NCBI GenBank assembly: GCA_000720375.1
Contig: JOAA01000006.1
Span: 297,251-361,250, forward strand
DNA from: Rhodococcus rhodnii
Lineage (GTDB): Bacteria > Actinomycetota > Actinomycetes > Mycobacteriales > Pseudonocardiaceae
Direction: 5' to 3'
DNA: 64,000 bases
Shown: positions 36,304 through 45,488 of the stretch, one piece after another
Layout: the number at the start of each line of letters is the position of its first letter
Position numbering within the stretch: the stretch's first letter is position 1
The notes under the pieces: generated by a model
What the model was told of the DNA's origin: nothing
What the model saw: only the letters and a program-made list of their open reading frames with translations
Database searches by the model: none
Translations under genes and position numbers: made by a program

Positions 36304-38252
36304 CCTCCAAAACCCATGTAAGCCACCGGCTCTGGCTCCGGCTCGTCCAGCTCGTCTTCGCGTTCCGGCTTGGCTTCATTGATTCGTGGGTCGGCGAACT
36401 GTGTGTGGTAGAGCTCCGCGTAGAGACCGCCCTTGGCCATCAACTCGTCGTGGGTGCCACGCTCACGGACCCCGCCGCCGTCGATCACGAGGATCTGGTC
36501 GGCTTCGCGGATCGTGGACAACCGGTGAGCGATCACCAGCGAGGTACGGCTGCGCAGCGCGGTCTTGAGTGCCCGCTGGACGGCGGCCTCCGACTCGGAG
36601 TCCAGGTGCGCGGTGGCTTCGTCGAGCACGACGATCCTCGGCTCCTTCAACAGCAGCCGGGCGATGGCCAGCCGCTGCTTCTCCCCGCCGGACATGCGGT
36701 AGCCGCGGTCACCCGTGACGGTGTCCAACCCGAGGGGAAGGGATTCGATCAGATCCCAGATCTGGGCCCCCTTGCACGCCTCGATCAGCTCGTCCTCGGT
36801 GGCCGTCGGGCGGGCGTAGAGCAGGTTCTCCCGGATCGTGTCGTGGAAGAGGTAGGCGTCCTGGCTGACCACACCCACCGCTTCGCGGATCGAGTCGAAG
36901 GTGAGGTCCCGCAGATCGTGTCCGCCGACGCGAACGGTCCCGGAGTTCGGGTCGTACAGCCGGGAGACCAGGTGGGTGATGGTGCTCTTGCCCGCGCCGG
37001 AGGGGCCGACGAGCGCGGTGAGCGTTCCGGCCTGCACGTGGAAGCTCACGTCGCGCAGGACATCCGGTGTCACTTCCCCGCGTTCCCGCTTGGCCTTCAG
37101 GTGCTCCAGCGACGCCAGCGAGACCTCGTCCGCGGTGGGATAGCGGAACGACACGTTCTCGAACTCGATGTCCGGGGCCACGTCCTTGTCGAGCTTGACC
37201 GCGTCGGGGCGTTCCTGGATCAACGGCTTCAGGTCCAGCAGCTCGAAGACCCGGGAGAAGCTCACCACGACGGTCTGGAAGAGCTCCTGCATCCCGGACA
37301 GCTGGGTGATCGGCCCGAACAGCCGCCCGAGCAGGGTGGCGATGGCGACCAGCGTGCCGACCTGGAATGCCCCGGCGAGCACGAGCCCGCCACCGACGCC
37401 GTAGACGAGCGCCGTGGCGAGCGAGGCCATCAGCGCCATCATGACGAAGGCCATCCGGCCCCATACCGAAAGGCTCACGCCGATCTTGCGGATCCCGCTG
37501 GCACGGTCCTCGAACTCGGCCATCTCCTCGTTCGGACGGCCGAAGAGCTTGGAGAGCATCGCGCCCTGCACGTTGAACCGCTCCTGGAGCAGTCCGCCAA
37601 GGCCGGTGTTCGCGTCCATCTGCCGTCCGGACAGCCGCTGGATCACCCGCCCCACGCGAACCCAGGGCACGAGGAAGAGCGGAATCAGCGCCAGCGAGAT
37701 GACGGCGACAAGCCACGAAAGGTAGAACAGCTCGATCAGCACCACCAGCGCCATCACCAGGCTGGTGGTTGCCATCAGCAAGCCGGTGAAATGCTGCTGC
37801 GCCATGATCAGTTCGGTGTGCAGCCGACCGACCAGCACACCGGTCTGGGTGCGGGTGAAGAACGCGATCGGCAGCCGCCGGACATGGTCGAGCGCCTGAA
37901 CCCGGAGGTCGTAGGTGATCCCCTCGCCGATCTTCCCGGAGATGTAACCGGACACCAGCGTCAGCCCCGCGGCGAGCACGGCGAGCACGGCGGTCAGGGC
38001 GGCCATCCAGATCACCAGGCCGAGATCGTTCTTTTCGATGCCGTTGTCGATGAGCTCCTTCAACAGCAAGGGAGTTGCGACGACGATAAGCGACTCCAGC
38101 ACGGCGACGAGTCCGAAGAGCGCCACCTTGCCGACGTGCGGGCGGAAGTAGCCGAGCACCCGGCGCAGCGTCCCCTTGCGGACCGTGGTCACCCAGGGGT
38201 CGGGATCGTTCTCGCTCTTGTCCACCCCCTCGAAGCGCAACACCATATCCAT
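36300..38252 (-). CDS. ABC exporter, fused membrane and ATPase domains
   Basis: 650-residue half-size ABC exporter. A six-helix membrane domain (about 50-330) is followed by an ATPase domain with Walker [10 protein letters not shown] near 421, signature MSGGEKQR near 521 and Walker [10 protein letters not shown] near 542. It is the counterpart of Tba of the balhimycin cluster, which exports the finished glycopeptide, and would work as a homodimer in the cytoplasmic membrane. The ATG at 38252 is chosen because AGAGAGGTGACC lies just upstream; the TTG at 38300 has no such site. It overlaps cepA by four bases, so export and assembly are co-expressed. The 203-bp gap upstream is a likely promoter region. 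Confidence 0.93.
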   Translation of the reverse strand: MDMVLRFEGVDKSENDPDPWVTTVRKGTLRRVLGYFRPHVGKVALFGLVAVLESLIVVATPLLLKELIDNGIEKNDLGLVIWMAALTAVLAVLAAGLTLVSGYISGKIGEGITYDLRVQALDHVRRLPIAFFTRTQTGVLVGRLHTELIMAQQHFTGLLMATTSLVMALVVLIELFYLSWLVAVISLALIPLFLVPWVRVGRVIQRLSGRQMDANTGLGGLLQERFNVQGAMLSKLFGRPNEEMAEFEDRASGIRKIGVSLSVWGRMAFVMMALMASLATALVYGVGGGLVLAGAFQVGTLVAIATLLGRLFGPITQLSGMQELFQTVVVSFSRVFELLDLKPLIQERPDAVKLDKDVAPDIEFENVSFRYPTADEVSLASLEHLKAKRERGEVTPDVLRDVSFHVQAGTLTALVGPSGAGKSTITHLVSRLYDPNSGTVRVGGHDLRDLTFDSIREAVGVVSQDAYLFHDTIRENLLYARPTATEDELIEACKGAQIWDLIESLPLGLDTVTGDRGYRMSGGEKQRLAIARLLLKEPRIVVLDEATAHLDSESEAAVQRALKTALRSRTSLVIAHRLSTIREADQILVIDGGGVRERGTHDELMAKGGLYAELYHTQFADPRINEAKPEREDELDEPEPEPVAYMGFGG

Positions 38253-38455
38253 CCGGTCACCTCTCTCGTACGCCAAGTCGGCGATCTCAATCGTGCTCAA
38301 TCAGGTCGATGTCCACGAGTGGATCCGAGCGAGCATTTCTCGTTGTGGCGCGGTCTTTCTCACACGCACCGACCTGCTCGTTCACGCCTCCACGTTGATC
38401 ACCACAGTAGGTGAAAGGACATGGCAGCACAGCGAAACCAACCCGGTCTGAACGA

Positions 38456-39565
38456 TCAGCGGGGACAACCCTGGGACCGGTGCTGGGAAACCTGATGCGT
38501 TGCAGGAACAGGCGGAACGTGCCAGCCGTGGAACCGCAGTGCGTCGGCGAGCCGGTCGGTGTCCTGCGGGCGCACGGAAATCTCGGCCACACCGACCGGC
38601 AGGCCGGTCGAGTGCTCCAGCCGGACGTCCTCCACGTTGACGTCCGCCAGCCCGGCCGCGTTGAACAACCGGGCCAGTTCCCCCGGCCGGTCCCGCAGAA
38701 CCACTTGAACCGTGGCGAAATCGCGCACCGGTCCACTGTGCTTGCCCGGGATCCGGCCGTGACCGTCGACGCCACGCCGCAGCAGATCCGTCACGTCATC
38801 CAGATCACCCGACCGCAGCGCCGAGGCCGCGGCGACGAGATCGGCCGCGATCCGGTCGAGCACACCGGCGACCGGCTGGGCGTTGCCGGAAAGAATCATC
38901 CGCCACAGCAAGGGATCCCCGGCGGCGATGCGCGTCGTGTCGCGCAGCCCTTGTCCCGCAAGGCCCAGCGCGACCTCGTCGCCGCTCTCCAGGCTCGCTG
39001 CCACTGCCGATGCCGCCACGTGCGGAGCGTGTGACACCAGCGCTACCGCCGAGTCGTGCTGGCGCGCGCCCACCGTGACGGACTTCGCCCCGCACAACGA
39101 CACCAGCTCCCGCGCCAGCTGTTCGGCACCAGCTTCCGTTTCAGGGCCGGGACAAAGTGCCCAGGGGCGGCCCAAGAACAGGTCAGCGCGTGCCGCGGCC
39201 GGACCGGATCGCTCCCGCCCGGCGAGCGGGTGCCCCGGCACATAGCAGGTCATGTCGCATCCAAGCCGTTCCGCGTCAGCGATCGGATCGACCTTGACGC
39301 TGGCCACGTCGGTGTACGCCCGGGCGGCACCCTGCTTCTGCAGATCGGCCAGCGACTCCCCCACGAGATGCGGCGGCACGGCGATCACCGCCAGGTCCAC
39401 GTCCTGGCCGGTCCATTCCTGGCCCGCGCCGAGTTCTCGTGCCAGCCGTACGGCATCCGCGTCAATGTCGCAGAGATAGACCGTCACGTCCTTCTCGCGA
39501 AGTGCCAGCGCCGCGGAGGTGCCGATCAGTCCAGTGCCGACAACGAGCACCTTCTCCATTGTCAC
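38456..39565 (-). CDS. Prephenate dehydrogenase (Hpg precursor supply)
   Basis: 369-residue NAD(P)-dependent prephenate dehydrogenase. The Rossmann motif GTGLIG is at residues 10-15, the prephenate-binding stretch GHPLAGRERSG lies in the middle, and there is an ACT regulatory domain at about 285-355. It oxidises prephenate to 4-hydroxyphenylpyruvate, the entry compound for 4-hydroxyphenylglycine and also for tyrosine. A dedicated copy is standard in glycopeptide clusters. The start is uncertain: GTG at 39565 (five bases after AAGAAG) or ATG at 39559. It stops 203 bases before the exporter start. Confidence 0.93.
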   Translation of the reverse strand: MTMEKVLVVGTGLIGTSAALALREKDVTVYLCDIDADAVRLARELGAGQEWTGQDVDLAVIAVPPHLVGESLADLQKQGAARAYTDVASVKVDPIADAERLGCDMTCYVPGHPLAGRERSGPAAARADLFLGRPWALCPGPETEAGAEQLARELVSLCGAKSVTVGARQHDSAVALVSHAPHVAASAVAASLESGDEVALGLAGQGLRDTTRIAAGDPLLWRMILSGNAQPVAGVLDRIAADLVAAASALRSGDLDDVTDLLRRGVDGHGRIPGKHSGPVRDFATVQVVLRDRPGELARLFNAAGLADVNVEDVRLEHSTGLPVGVAEISVRPQDTDRLADALRFHGWHVPPVPATHQVSQHRSQGCPR

Positions 39566-39644
39566 CGTTACTTCTTAGCTCGCTGGGCGGATGTCCGGCC
39601 ACAGGCGTCTTGGCACCGTGCGGGAGTTGGTCTCATGTGGACAC

Positions 39645-40874
39645 TCACAGTCGTGCCTGCTCGATGGCCTGGTCCCGCTCGATCACCGAGGCCGGGTAGA
39701 TCAGTCGCAGCAACGGTCCCGCCATGGCCGTCGTGATCACCGCCATCGCCACCATGATCGAGTAGAGCGACTGGTCCAGTACGCCAAGCTGAAGGCCTAC
39801 CGTGAGAATGATCAGCTCGGTCAGGCCACGGGTGTTCATCAGTGTGGCGAGCGCGGCGGATTTCCGTGCGGGCAGGCCATGCAGGCGGGCACCCACGAAC
39901 GCACCGCCGAACTTGCCTGCGATGGCCACCAACAACACCAGGCCGAACTCGACGAGACCCGTCGCACTGAGCGTGGACAGGTTCACCTTCAAGCCGCTGA
40001 CGATGAAGAAAACGGGCAGCAGCAACGCCGAGTTGAACTCCTCCACCCGGTCGATGATCCTGTGCCGCAGCGTGTCCGTGCCTTCCCTCGGCACTATGAC
40101 GCCGAACAGGAAAGCACCGAAGATGAAGTGCAGACCGATCAGTTCGGTCACCGCGCCGGAGATCAGCGCACCTGCCAGCACGGTCGGCAGTGCCCCGGTG
40201 ACGCCGGCCGTGAAGAGCTTGCGCAGCAGCGGCCGGACCACCCACAGCATGAGTGCGACGTAGATCGGCCCAAGCACGATCAGCCACTGTTCGGTACCGC
40301 TGGCACCGCCCGACACGATCACCACGACCGCGAGCAGGCACCACGCCAGCACGTCGCCGATCGCCGCGCACGTCAGCGCCAGCCCGCCGAGCATCGTTCG
40401 CAGCATCCCACGGTCTTGCAGAATCCTTGCCAGCACGGGGAACGCGGTGACCGACATGGCCGCGCCGATGAACAGCAGGAAGCCGAGCCGGTGCTCGACC
40501 GGGCGGTTCATCGCCAGGTAGAACGCCAGCCCGACGCCGAGGGTGAACGGAAGCACGATCGAGCTGACCGACACGGTCAGGGCGAGCTTTCCCCGGCCAC
40601 GCAACAGGGTTTGTTCCAGTTCGAGGCCGACCATGAACATGAACATGGCCACCCCGACGTTCGCCAACGCGGCCAGGAAGGGGCGTACGTCGGTCGGGAA
40701 CAGCGCGGCGGCGAACCCCTCGCCGAACAACGTCGGTCCAAGCAGGATTCCCGCGAGCAGCTCACCGATCACCGGCGGTTGGTCCAGCCGCCGGGCCACC
40801 GCGCCGAGCAGACGCGCCAGCACGACGATCACGGCCAGATCGAGCAACAAGAAGACCACTTGATGGGTGCTCAA
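39645..40874 (-). CDS. Cation/proton antiporter, CPA2 (KefB-like) family
   Basis: 409-residue, strongly hydrophobic protein with about 12 membrane helices, of the monovalent cation:proton antiporter-2 family (conserved stretches such as ELLAGILLGPTLFG and NTRGLTELIILTVG). It lacks a C-terminal TrkA/RCK domain. Antiporters of this type sit in the same place in other vancomycin-class clusters. Their role there is unproven; ion balance or product tolerance are guesses. The start is TTG 40874 with AAGGGG five bases upstream. It lies 79 bases from the prephenate dehydrogenase gene and is transcribed in the same direction. Confidence 0.9.
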   Translation of the reverse strand: MSTHQVVFLLLDLAVIVVLARLLGAVARRLDQPPVIGELLAGILLGPTLFGEGFAAALFPTDVRPFLAALANVGVAMFMFMVGLELEQTLLRGRGKLALTVSVSSIVLPFTLGVGLAFYLAMNRPVEHRLGFLLFIGAAMSVTAFPVLARILQDRGMLRTMLGGLALTCAAIGDVLAWCLLAVVVIVSGGASGTEQWLIVLGPIYVALMLWVVRPLLRKLFTAGVTGALPTVLAGALISGAVTELIGLHFIFGAFLFGVIVPREGTDTLRHRIIDRVEEFNSALLLPVFFIVSGLKVNLSTLSATGLVEFGLVLLVAIAGKFGGAFVGARLHGLPARKSAALATLMNTRGLTELIILTVGLQLGVLDQSLYSIMVAMAVITTAMAGPLLRLIYPASVIERDQAIEQARL

Positions 40875-41179
40875 GACATCCCCTTACATCCACGCCATGG
40901 CAGCAAATGCGGGACACTCACCGAAGGGTCTCATGATCGCGGCCGCGGTCGTGGTCGCGCAGAGAAGAGACATCCGCGTCTGATTCGCCCGCGTCGCAAC
41001 GAGATCGAGTGCGATCCTCGCCGAAAGTAGTTGCCCCGCGGTCTCGTCCACAACTGCTCGGCATACAGCCGACGTCGCCATCAGGAGGGGCAGGACCTCG
41101 CCAGTGACTCGCGAGGTCCTGCCACCCGATGTGGGCAGGCGAGGCGGTCGGTTTCCCCACTCACCCACCGGTTGTGCCG
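40875..41179. other. 305-bp spacer between the truncated luxR gene and the antiporter
   Basis: I see no convincing coding sequence. The only clear structure is the hairpin at 41089-41123. A promoter for the antiporter-dehydrogenase-exporter-NRPS run could lie between that hairpin and 40874, but no box is recognisable. Confidence 0.5.
41089..41123 (-). terminator. Stem-loop downstream of the strR-luxR pair
   Basis: GGCAGGACCTCG and CGAGGTCCTGCC form a perfect 12-bp stem around an 11-base loop, 57 bases after the truncated luxR stop. It lacks a T-run, as is common for actinomycete terminators. It would end the regulator transcript before the antiporter gene. Confidence 0.65.
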
Positions 41180-41629
41180 CTAGCCGTCCTTGCGCGGGGC
41201 ACCACTGTCCTGCCAGCTCACCGCCGACAACGACGTCGGCAGGAAATCCCGGCCGGTGATCCCCAGTTTCTTGAACACGCGGGTCAGGTGCTGCTCGACC
41301 GTGCTCGGCGTGATGAACAGCCGCTCCGCGATCTCCCGATTGACGCATCCTCGCGCGGCGAGTGCCGCCACCCGCAGCTCGGCACGGGTGAGCGGCGCGT
41401 GCGCCGGACCGGCCGCATCCCGAGCGTCGCGGCCGGCGTTCTGCTGCCGAGGCAGCCACACCTCACGCTGCTGAGAAGTCAGTCCGTCGGGACGTTTCAC
41501 GGGGCCACGCCCCTCCGGCATCGTCGCCGCGTCCCCTCGTATCTCCGCGGACACCGCACGCGGCCGCATCGTGCCGCTCTCGGTCACCACCATGTCCCCC
41601 AGTCGCAGTCCTGCTGACGTGATGATCAT
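41180..41629 (-). CDS. Truncated LuxR-type regulator (DNA-binding domain only)
   Basis: 149-residue protein consisting of a low-complexity N-terminal half and a C-terminal LuxR helix-turn-helix: LTRAELRVAALAARGCVNRE, then LFITPSTVEQHLTRVFKKLG. Full-length cluster regulators of this class (Dbv3 of A40926, Tei16* of teicoplanin) are large proteins with an ATPase region; here only the DNA-binding end remains. The ATG at 41629 overlaps the stop of the StrR-type gene by four bases (ATGA), so the two are translationally coupled. An upstream in-frame extension to 41761 lies inside that gene and is rejected. It is either a functional small DNA-binding protein or a decaying remnant; the clean coupling and intact HTH favour expression. 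Confidence 0.75.
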   Translation of the reverse strand: MIITSAGLRLGDMVVTESGTMRPRAVSAEIRGDAATMPEGRGPVKRPDGLTSQQREVWLPRQQNAGRDARDAAGPAHAPLTRAELRVAALAARGCVNREIAERLFITPSTVEQHLTRVFKKLGITGRDFLPTSLSAVSWQDSGAPRKDG

Positions 41630-42591
41630 CCTGCTGCCAGATCGCTCGCCCGGTTTTCCAGGTGGTCGGCGAACTCCGCCCAGACCCTGGCGTGATCCCT
41701 GGCGAATCCGGCGACCACACTGCACAGATGCGGCGGGACGCCGTGCAGGACCCGTCCCCATTCCTGCCCGTCGATGGAGTGCATGGCGAACATCCGCAAC
41801 AGCGTTCGGCCTGCCTCGGTCAGCCGCAGCGCGGGATCGGCCTTGAGACGCTCAAGCAGAGCGAGACGATCCCGGTCCACCACGCGGCCGAAGTCGGGCC
41901 CCGACCAACGCAGTGGCTGTGGCTTGGCTTGCAGCCGTCTGCTGCCGTCCGGGGTCGGGCTCTCGCCACGCTCCAGCCGGCCGCGCACATCCCGGACCGT
42001 CTCCGGGGAGATGCCGACCTGCTTGGCGACCTGGCGGAGCGAAAGACCGGGATCACCACGGATCAGCTCGGCGGCGAGTCTTCGGCCCTCCGAACCGTCG
42101 ACGGGCCGAATGCGCCCGTCCCGCCCGATCCTGGCCTCGTTGCCGCTTTCTCCTCCGCGCCTGCGCAGGTCAGCCACCGTGCCGGCGGATATGCCGGTCA
42201 CCGAGGCCACCCGTCGATCAGACCACTGCGGATGCGTCCCGATGATCTGGACCGCCGCACGCTTGCGATCGGCGAGCGAGAGCGGCAGGCCATGCCGGAT
42301 GTTCGATTCGACGGCCAGGACGAAGGCGTCCGATTCGGTGCCGTCCACGAACCTTGCCAGAATCTTCGTATCGCCCCTGAGCCGCGCCACCTTCAACCTG
42401 TGCAGGCCATCGATCACCCGCATGGTCGGTCGGTGAACGAGAATCGGCGGCAGGTTCCCTTCTGCCGACAACAGTGTCTCGACGTGCTCCGGATCCTCGC
42501 CCGAGGTTCGTGGCGAGGAGTCAGAACACAGCCGGGACAACTCGATTTCGACGACTGGGAGAGCGACTATGTCATCTCTCGTCGGATCCAC
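41626..42591 (-). CDS. StrR/Bbr-type pathway-specific activator
   Basis: 321-residue StrR-family regulator. A ParB-like N-terminal domain (about 10-95, with IDGLHRLKVARLRG) is followed by helix-turn-helix segments near 125-150 and 190-215 (LSLRQVAKQVGISPETVRDV). StrR activates streptomycin genes and Bbr activates the balhimycin cluster by binding inverted repeats ahead of target operons. Its place at the head of the cluster fits that role. The start is taken as GTG 42591 after GGGGGCTAG; this is uncertain, because the first 8 residues are weakly conserved. The gene is coupled to the downstream luxR-type ORF. Palindromes at 42712-42775 may be its operators. Confidence 0.93.
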   Translation of the reverse strand: MDPTRDDIVALPVVEIELSRLCSDSSPRTSGEDPEHVETLLSAEGNLPPILVHRPTMRVIDGLHRLKVARLRGDTKILARFVDGTESDAFVLAVESNIRHGLPLSLADRKRAAVQIIGTHPQWSDRRVASVTGISAGTVADLRRRGGESGNEARIGRDGRIRPVDGSEGRRLAAELIRGDPGLSLRQVAKQVGISPETVRDVRGRLERGESPTPDGSRRLQAKPQPLRWSGPDFGRVVDRDRLALLERLKADPALRLTEAGRTLLRMFAMHSIDGQEWGRVLHGVPPHLCSVVAGFARDHARVWAEFADHLENRASDLAAG

Positions 42592-42711
42592 CTAGCCCCC
42601 AAATTGGATCTCTTCTTCGTCAACTTTGCGGTGCGGCACAGAACTCGGCGTTGCCGCCGCATGCTCGATCTGCGCCGATGGAGCAGACTCAAACTTTCTC
42701 TCTGTGAAGGC

Positions 42712-42775
42712 GACCGCGTACGCGGTCTATCCCCTGAAACACCTGAAACTTGACCCGACCCTCATGGGTTCCCAT
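42712..42775. promoter_or_regulatory. Palindromes and direct repeats upstream of the StrR-type gene
   Basis: Three elements cluster 120-185 bases upstream of the regulator start: the perfect 16-bp palindrome GACCGCGTACGCGGTC (42712-42727), two direct copies of CCTGAAAC nine bases apart (42733-42749), and the inverted repeat ATGGGTTCCCAT (42764-42775). Such symmetry fits protein-binding sites in the regulator's promoter. None matches the StrR consensus GTTCGACTG-N11-CAGTCGAAC, so the binding protein is unknown. Confidence 0.45.
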
Positions 42776-44504
42776 TGGGTACCGATGTGTGCAAGACTAC
42801 GCCCCTCCCAGCCATCATCTGGTGCGATGAACACGTAGGCGCGCACTGATCGAATTGCAGAACGCTTCCCGCAAGCATTCCAACCACTCCGGTTTGTGGG
42901 CCTTTCACAGACATGTTAAAGCGGGCAGTAACCCTGAACTACCCCCCTATTCCGGACAGCTACCCCTGTTCTTCGGTTGCCGCCGGTTCGCCAACTCACG
43001 AGCCATGTCCGTCGAGACGCATTCGACCGTATTCGTTGCGTATGACAGTTCGAAGAGCAGTTCCGGCGTTTGCCGGGCACCGCGCCGTCCAACTGCCCGA
43101 CCCGTGCGGTTGGACGCCACGATCCGGTCCCCGCCGACGTCCGCAGCGCCGCGGACGCCCTCGCCGGTCCCCCAGGTGGCCGACATCAGGGTGCTCTCCA
43201 ACGAACTGACGGCGGTCAAGGGCAGGCTCGCGCCTGCCCCGGCGGTGATCGCCGCGAAACCACTGCTCATCGAGGCCAACGCCCGCCGTAATGCGACGCC
43301 TCAGGACATGGTCGATCTTGTGTTCTCCCCAGTAAGTCCACACTCGCAGCATGGCATGACCCATCGTTGTTGGCAATTAATGAACAACGACATTGCCCGC
43401 GTGGGATGATCATGGTATCGACCTGCCGCGTTCCACACCGGGCATTTCAGGAGGTTTCGGCTCACCGCCGTCGGCGCCTTCAAGGCGATGGGTCCAACTG
43501 GCACGCCCCGGACCGGTCGGGGCCAGGCCGCGAGCACTATAGGAATCCAGTTGCGGCTTACCGGGCCGGGAAACACCAAGGGATACGAATCGCGCGCGTT
43601 CGGAAACTCGATCGCGTTCACGGAACAGGCCATCCGCCCGGATCTCGATGCCACCGTCGAGGAACGGCACGAATTCGTCCAGGCATTGTGCAATCGCCGG
43701 ATCATCGCCGCCCAATTGCTTGTCGGCCGGAATTTATTCCGATCGCTTGACCGATACTAATATGCCCGATGATTTGCCGGCGCACCAATCCACGCGCTCA
43801 GTACACCCTTCGCGTCCGTCCACAGCGGCACCGGCAGCGGCTGGACCAGCCAGTTGGCTGCCCGGCCGCGCGCACCCCGGCATGGACCGCGTCGACGAAC
43901 ACCGCCGCACAGGCCACGTCAAGTGACCGGTTGGACCGCCTTCATTACCGCGATCACCCCGCTGGTGATCCAAAACATCGCGCTTCTTCAGCGAGAGCAG
44001 CGGCACGGATCTCAGCGACGTACCGGGAGGTCTCACCCTGCGTTGCCGATCCTTCACTATCTGCGGATCGAACGCGCTTTCCCCCGATCCCGCATGACAC
44101 TTATTTGATCTCACGACACAAAGGTCTTCGACCGTTCCATTTCATGCGTTCACCGATTCCGGCCCGGCCGGAGTCTGGCCGTCTTGTCCTCGTGGTGGGC
44201 GATCGCCGGCGAGTCGCCTCGTTGCGTGCGGCGCCATGAAGCCGGAGGTGGGACGCACTCCTGGCTGCGGGGGCCGTTCGTGCGTCCCACCTTCGGTTGC
44301 CGGTGCGGATCTCGGGTTTGGGGGTTCCCGATCAAGCACACCGGCAGAAGCCCGTCGCACCAGACGGGCCGGTCATCACTCGAGTCCGATGGTGGTGAAG
44401 GGACGAGCGCGCGACCGCGTCGTCTGGTGAGTGCGGGTCTGGTGTTCGACGCCGTAGGGAGCCACTTGACCGCTGTCGGCAGGTCGTTGGCGAGCGGGCC
44501 CGAA

Positions 44505-44627
44505 CTCGATCGGGCTGCGATCGGGCTGATCATACCGCCGAAAACGGTGATTTTTCACGTTCGTGAGGATGCGTGGGTTGGGCGCGCGTCCGGTCAGCGC
44601 GCCCTGCTCGTCCACCGGGCAGCCTCC
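44505..44627 (+). pseudogene. Possible degenerate LuxR helix-turn-helix fragment
   Basis: One plus-strand frame reads LDRAAIGLIIPPKTVIFHVR and on to QRALLVHRAA. This recalls the recognition helix of LuxR proteins (NREIAxxLxISPKTVxxHV, then xLVxxAA) but with key positions lost and no upstream protein. It could be chance. If real, it is a second LuxR remnant 2.9 kb from the truncated one in the cluster. Confidence 0.25.
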
Positions 44628-44874
44628 TCGGGCGGTGCCGCATCCTCGAGCTCGGGGAGGGATTGCCTGTAGACCATGCATACAGTCAATGCAGGGTGGT
44701 GTTGCCTGCACGTATGCGATTTTCGATATGCCGACGATATGCGCGGGCTCGTAGATTGGGCCGTTTGCCGGCTCCCGGCCAACGAGCTGTCCACCTTGCG
44801 CACCAACCTCACATTCTTGGCACTTGGACGCTCGGCAAGGGAAGCGGGAGCCAGCGGGGTGGAGTCCGCTCGGC

Positions 44875-45447
44875 TCAACGGACGACGTCGAACACCTGCT
44901 TCTGGATCCCGTTCGGGTAGACCTCGTGCTCGACGAGCTTCAGCCGGGTGGCGGGCAGGTCGGCGTCGCTGAACAGCGGTTTGCCGGCGCCGAGCAGGAT
45001 CGGGAAGACGAGCAGGTGGTAGCGGTCGATGAGACCGGCCTCGTGCAGCGCCCGGTTGAGGGTCGCGCTGCCGTGGACCAGGATCGGGTCGCCCTCGGTC
45101 TGCTTGAGTTCGGCCACCTCGTCGAGCGAGCGGAGAATGGTGTTGTCGCCCCAGTCGTCGACGAGGTCGTTCTCGGTGAGGGTGGTGGAGACGACGTACT
45201 TCGGCAGTCCCTTGTAGCGGGCGAACTCCGCCATCCCAGGCCATACGGGCGCGAACAGTTCATAACTCGCCCTACCCAACAGCAGGGCCCCGGCCTCCTC
45301 CTGTTCCCGGCCCTTGATCTCGTAGGCCTCCGGCAGGAAGTCGACGGTCTTGAACGTCCACTTGGTGCTGTGCAGTGCCGGGTCTCCCCCGGTCGGGTCG
45401 AGCTTGCCGTCCAGTGAGACGAACGAGGTCGAGATCAGCGTGCGCAT
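44875..45447 (-). CDS. RibD C-terminal / dihydrofolate-reductase-like protein
   Basis: 190-residue single-domain protein of the RibD-C/DHFR-like family: MRTLISTSFVSLDGKL at the N-terminus, LLLGRASYE in the middle, and the ILVHGSATLNRALHEAGLID plus PILLGAGKPLF stretches typical of the family. Such proteins bind NAD(P)H; the substrate is usually unknown and true folate or riboflavin roles are not implied. The start at 45447 is set by AAGGAGAGAAACC. It lies downstream of the questin-oxidase-like gene in the same orientation, 41 bases after its stop, so they may form an operon. Confidence 0.85.
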   Translation of the reverse strand: MRTLISTSFVSLDGKLDPTGGDPALHSTKWTFKTVDFLPEAYEIKGREQEEAGALLLGRASYELFAPVWPGMAEFARYKGLPKYVVSTTLTENDLVDDWGDNTILRSLDEVAELKQTEGDPILVHGSATLNRALHEAGLIDRYHLLVFPILLGAGKPLFSDADLPATRLKLVEHEVYPNGIQKQVFDVVR

Positions 45448-45488
45448 GGTTTCTCTCCTTGTGTTGGTGTGCCTTGTTGGTGTGTCGG

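Larger units (their letters stand above)
42592..44874. other. Gene-poor boundary region, about 2.3 kb
   Basis: No ORF here looks like an intact gene. The candidate frames are short, overlap each other on both strands and have poor composition. The stretch around 42,590-44,150 is visibly richer in A and T than the flanks. Possible debris includes a plus-strand segment near 43,180-43,330 (VADIRVLSNELTAVKGRL...), another near 43,570-43,760 (ERHEFVQALCNRRIIAAQLL...) and a LuxR-like scrap near 44,505-44,627. Operator-like palindromes for the strR gene are at the left end. Confidence 0.55.

Noticed and set aside
43010..43065. A possible StrR-type binding site (ATTCGAC ... CAGTTCGAA)
   Set aside because: The half-sites are imperfect, the spacing is longer than the StrR consensus, and it lies over 400 bases from the nearest start.
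42855..43760. Several 90-184 codon ORFs on both strands in the boundary region
   Set aside because: They overlap one another, lack ribosome-binding sites and family resemblance, and have unlikely composition; kept only as possible debris.
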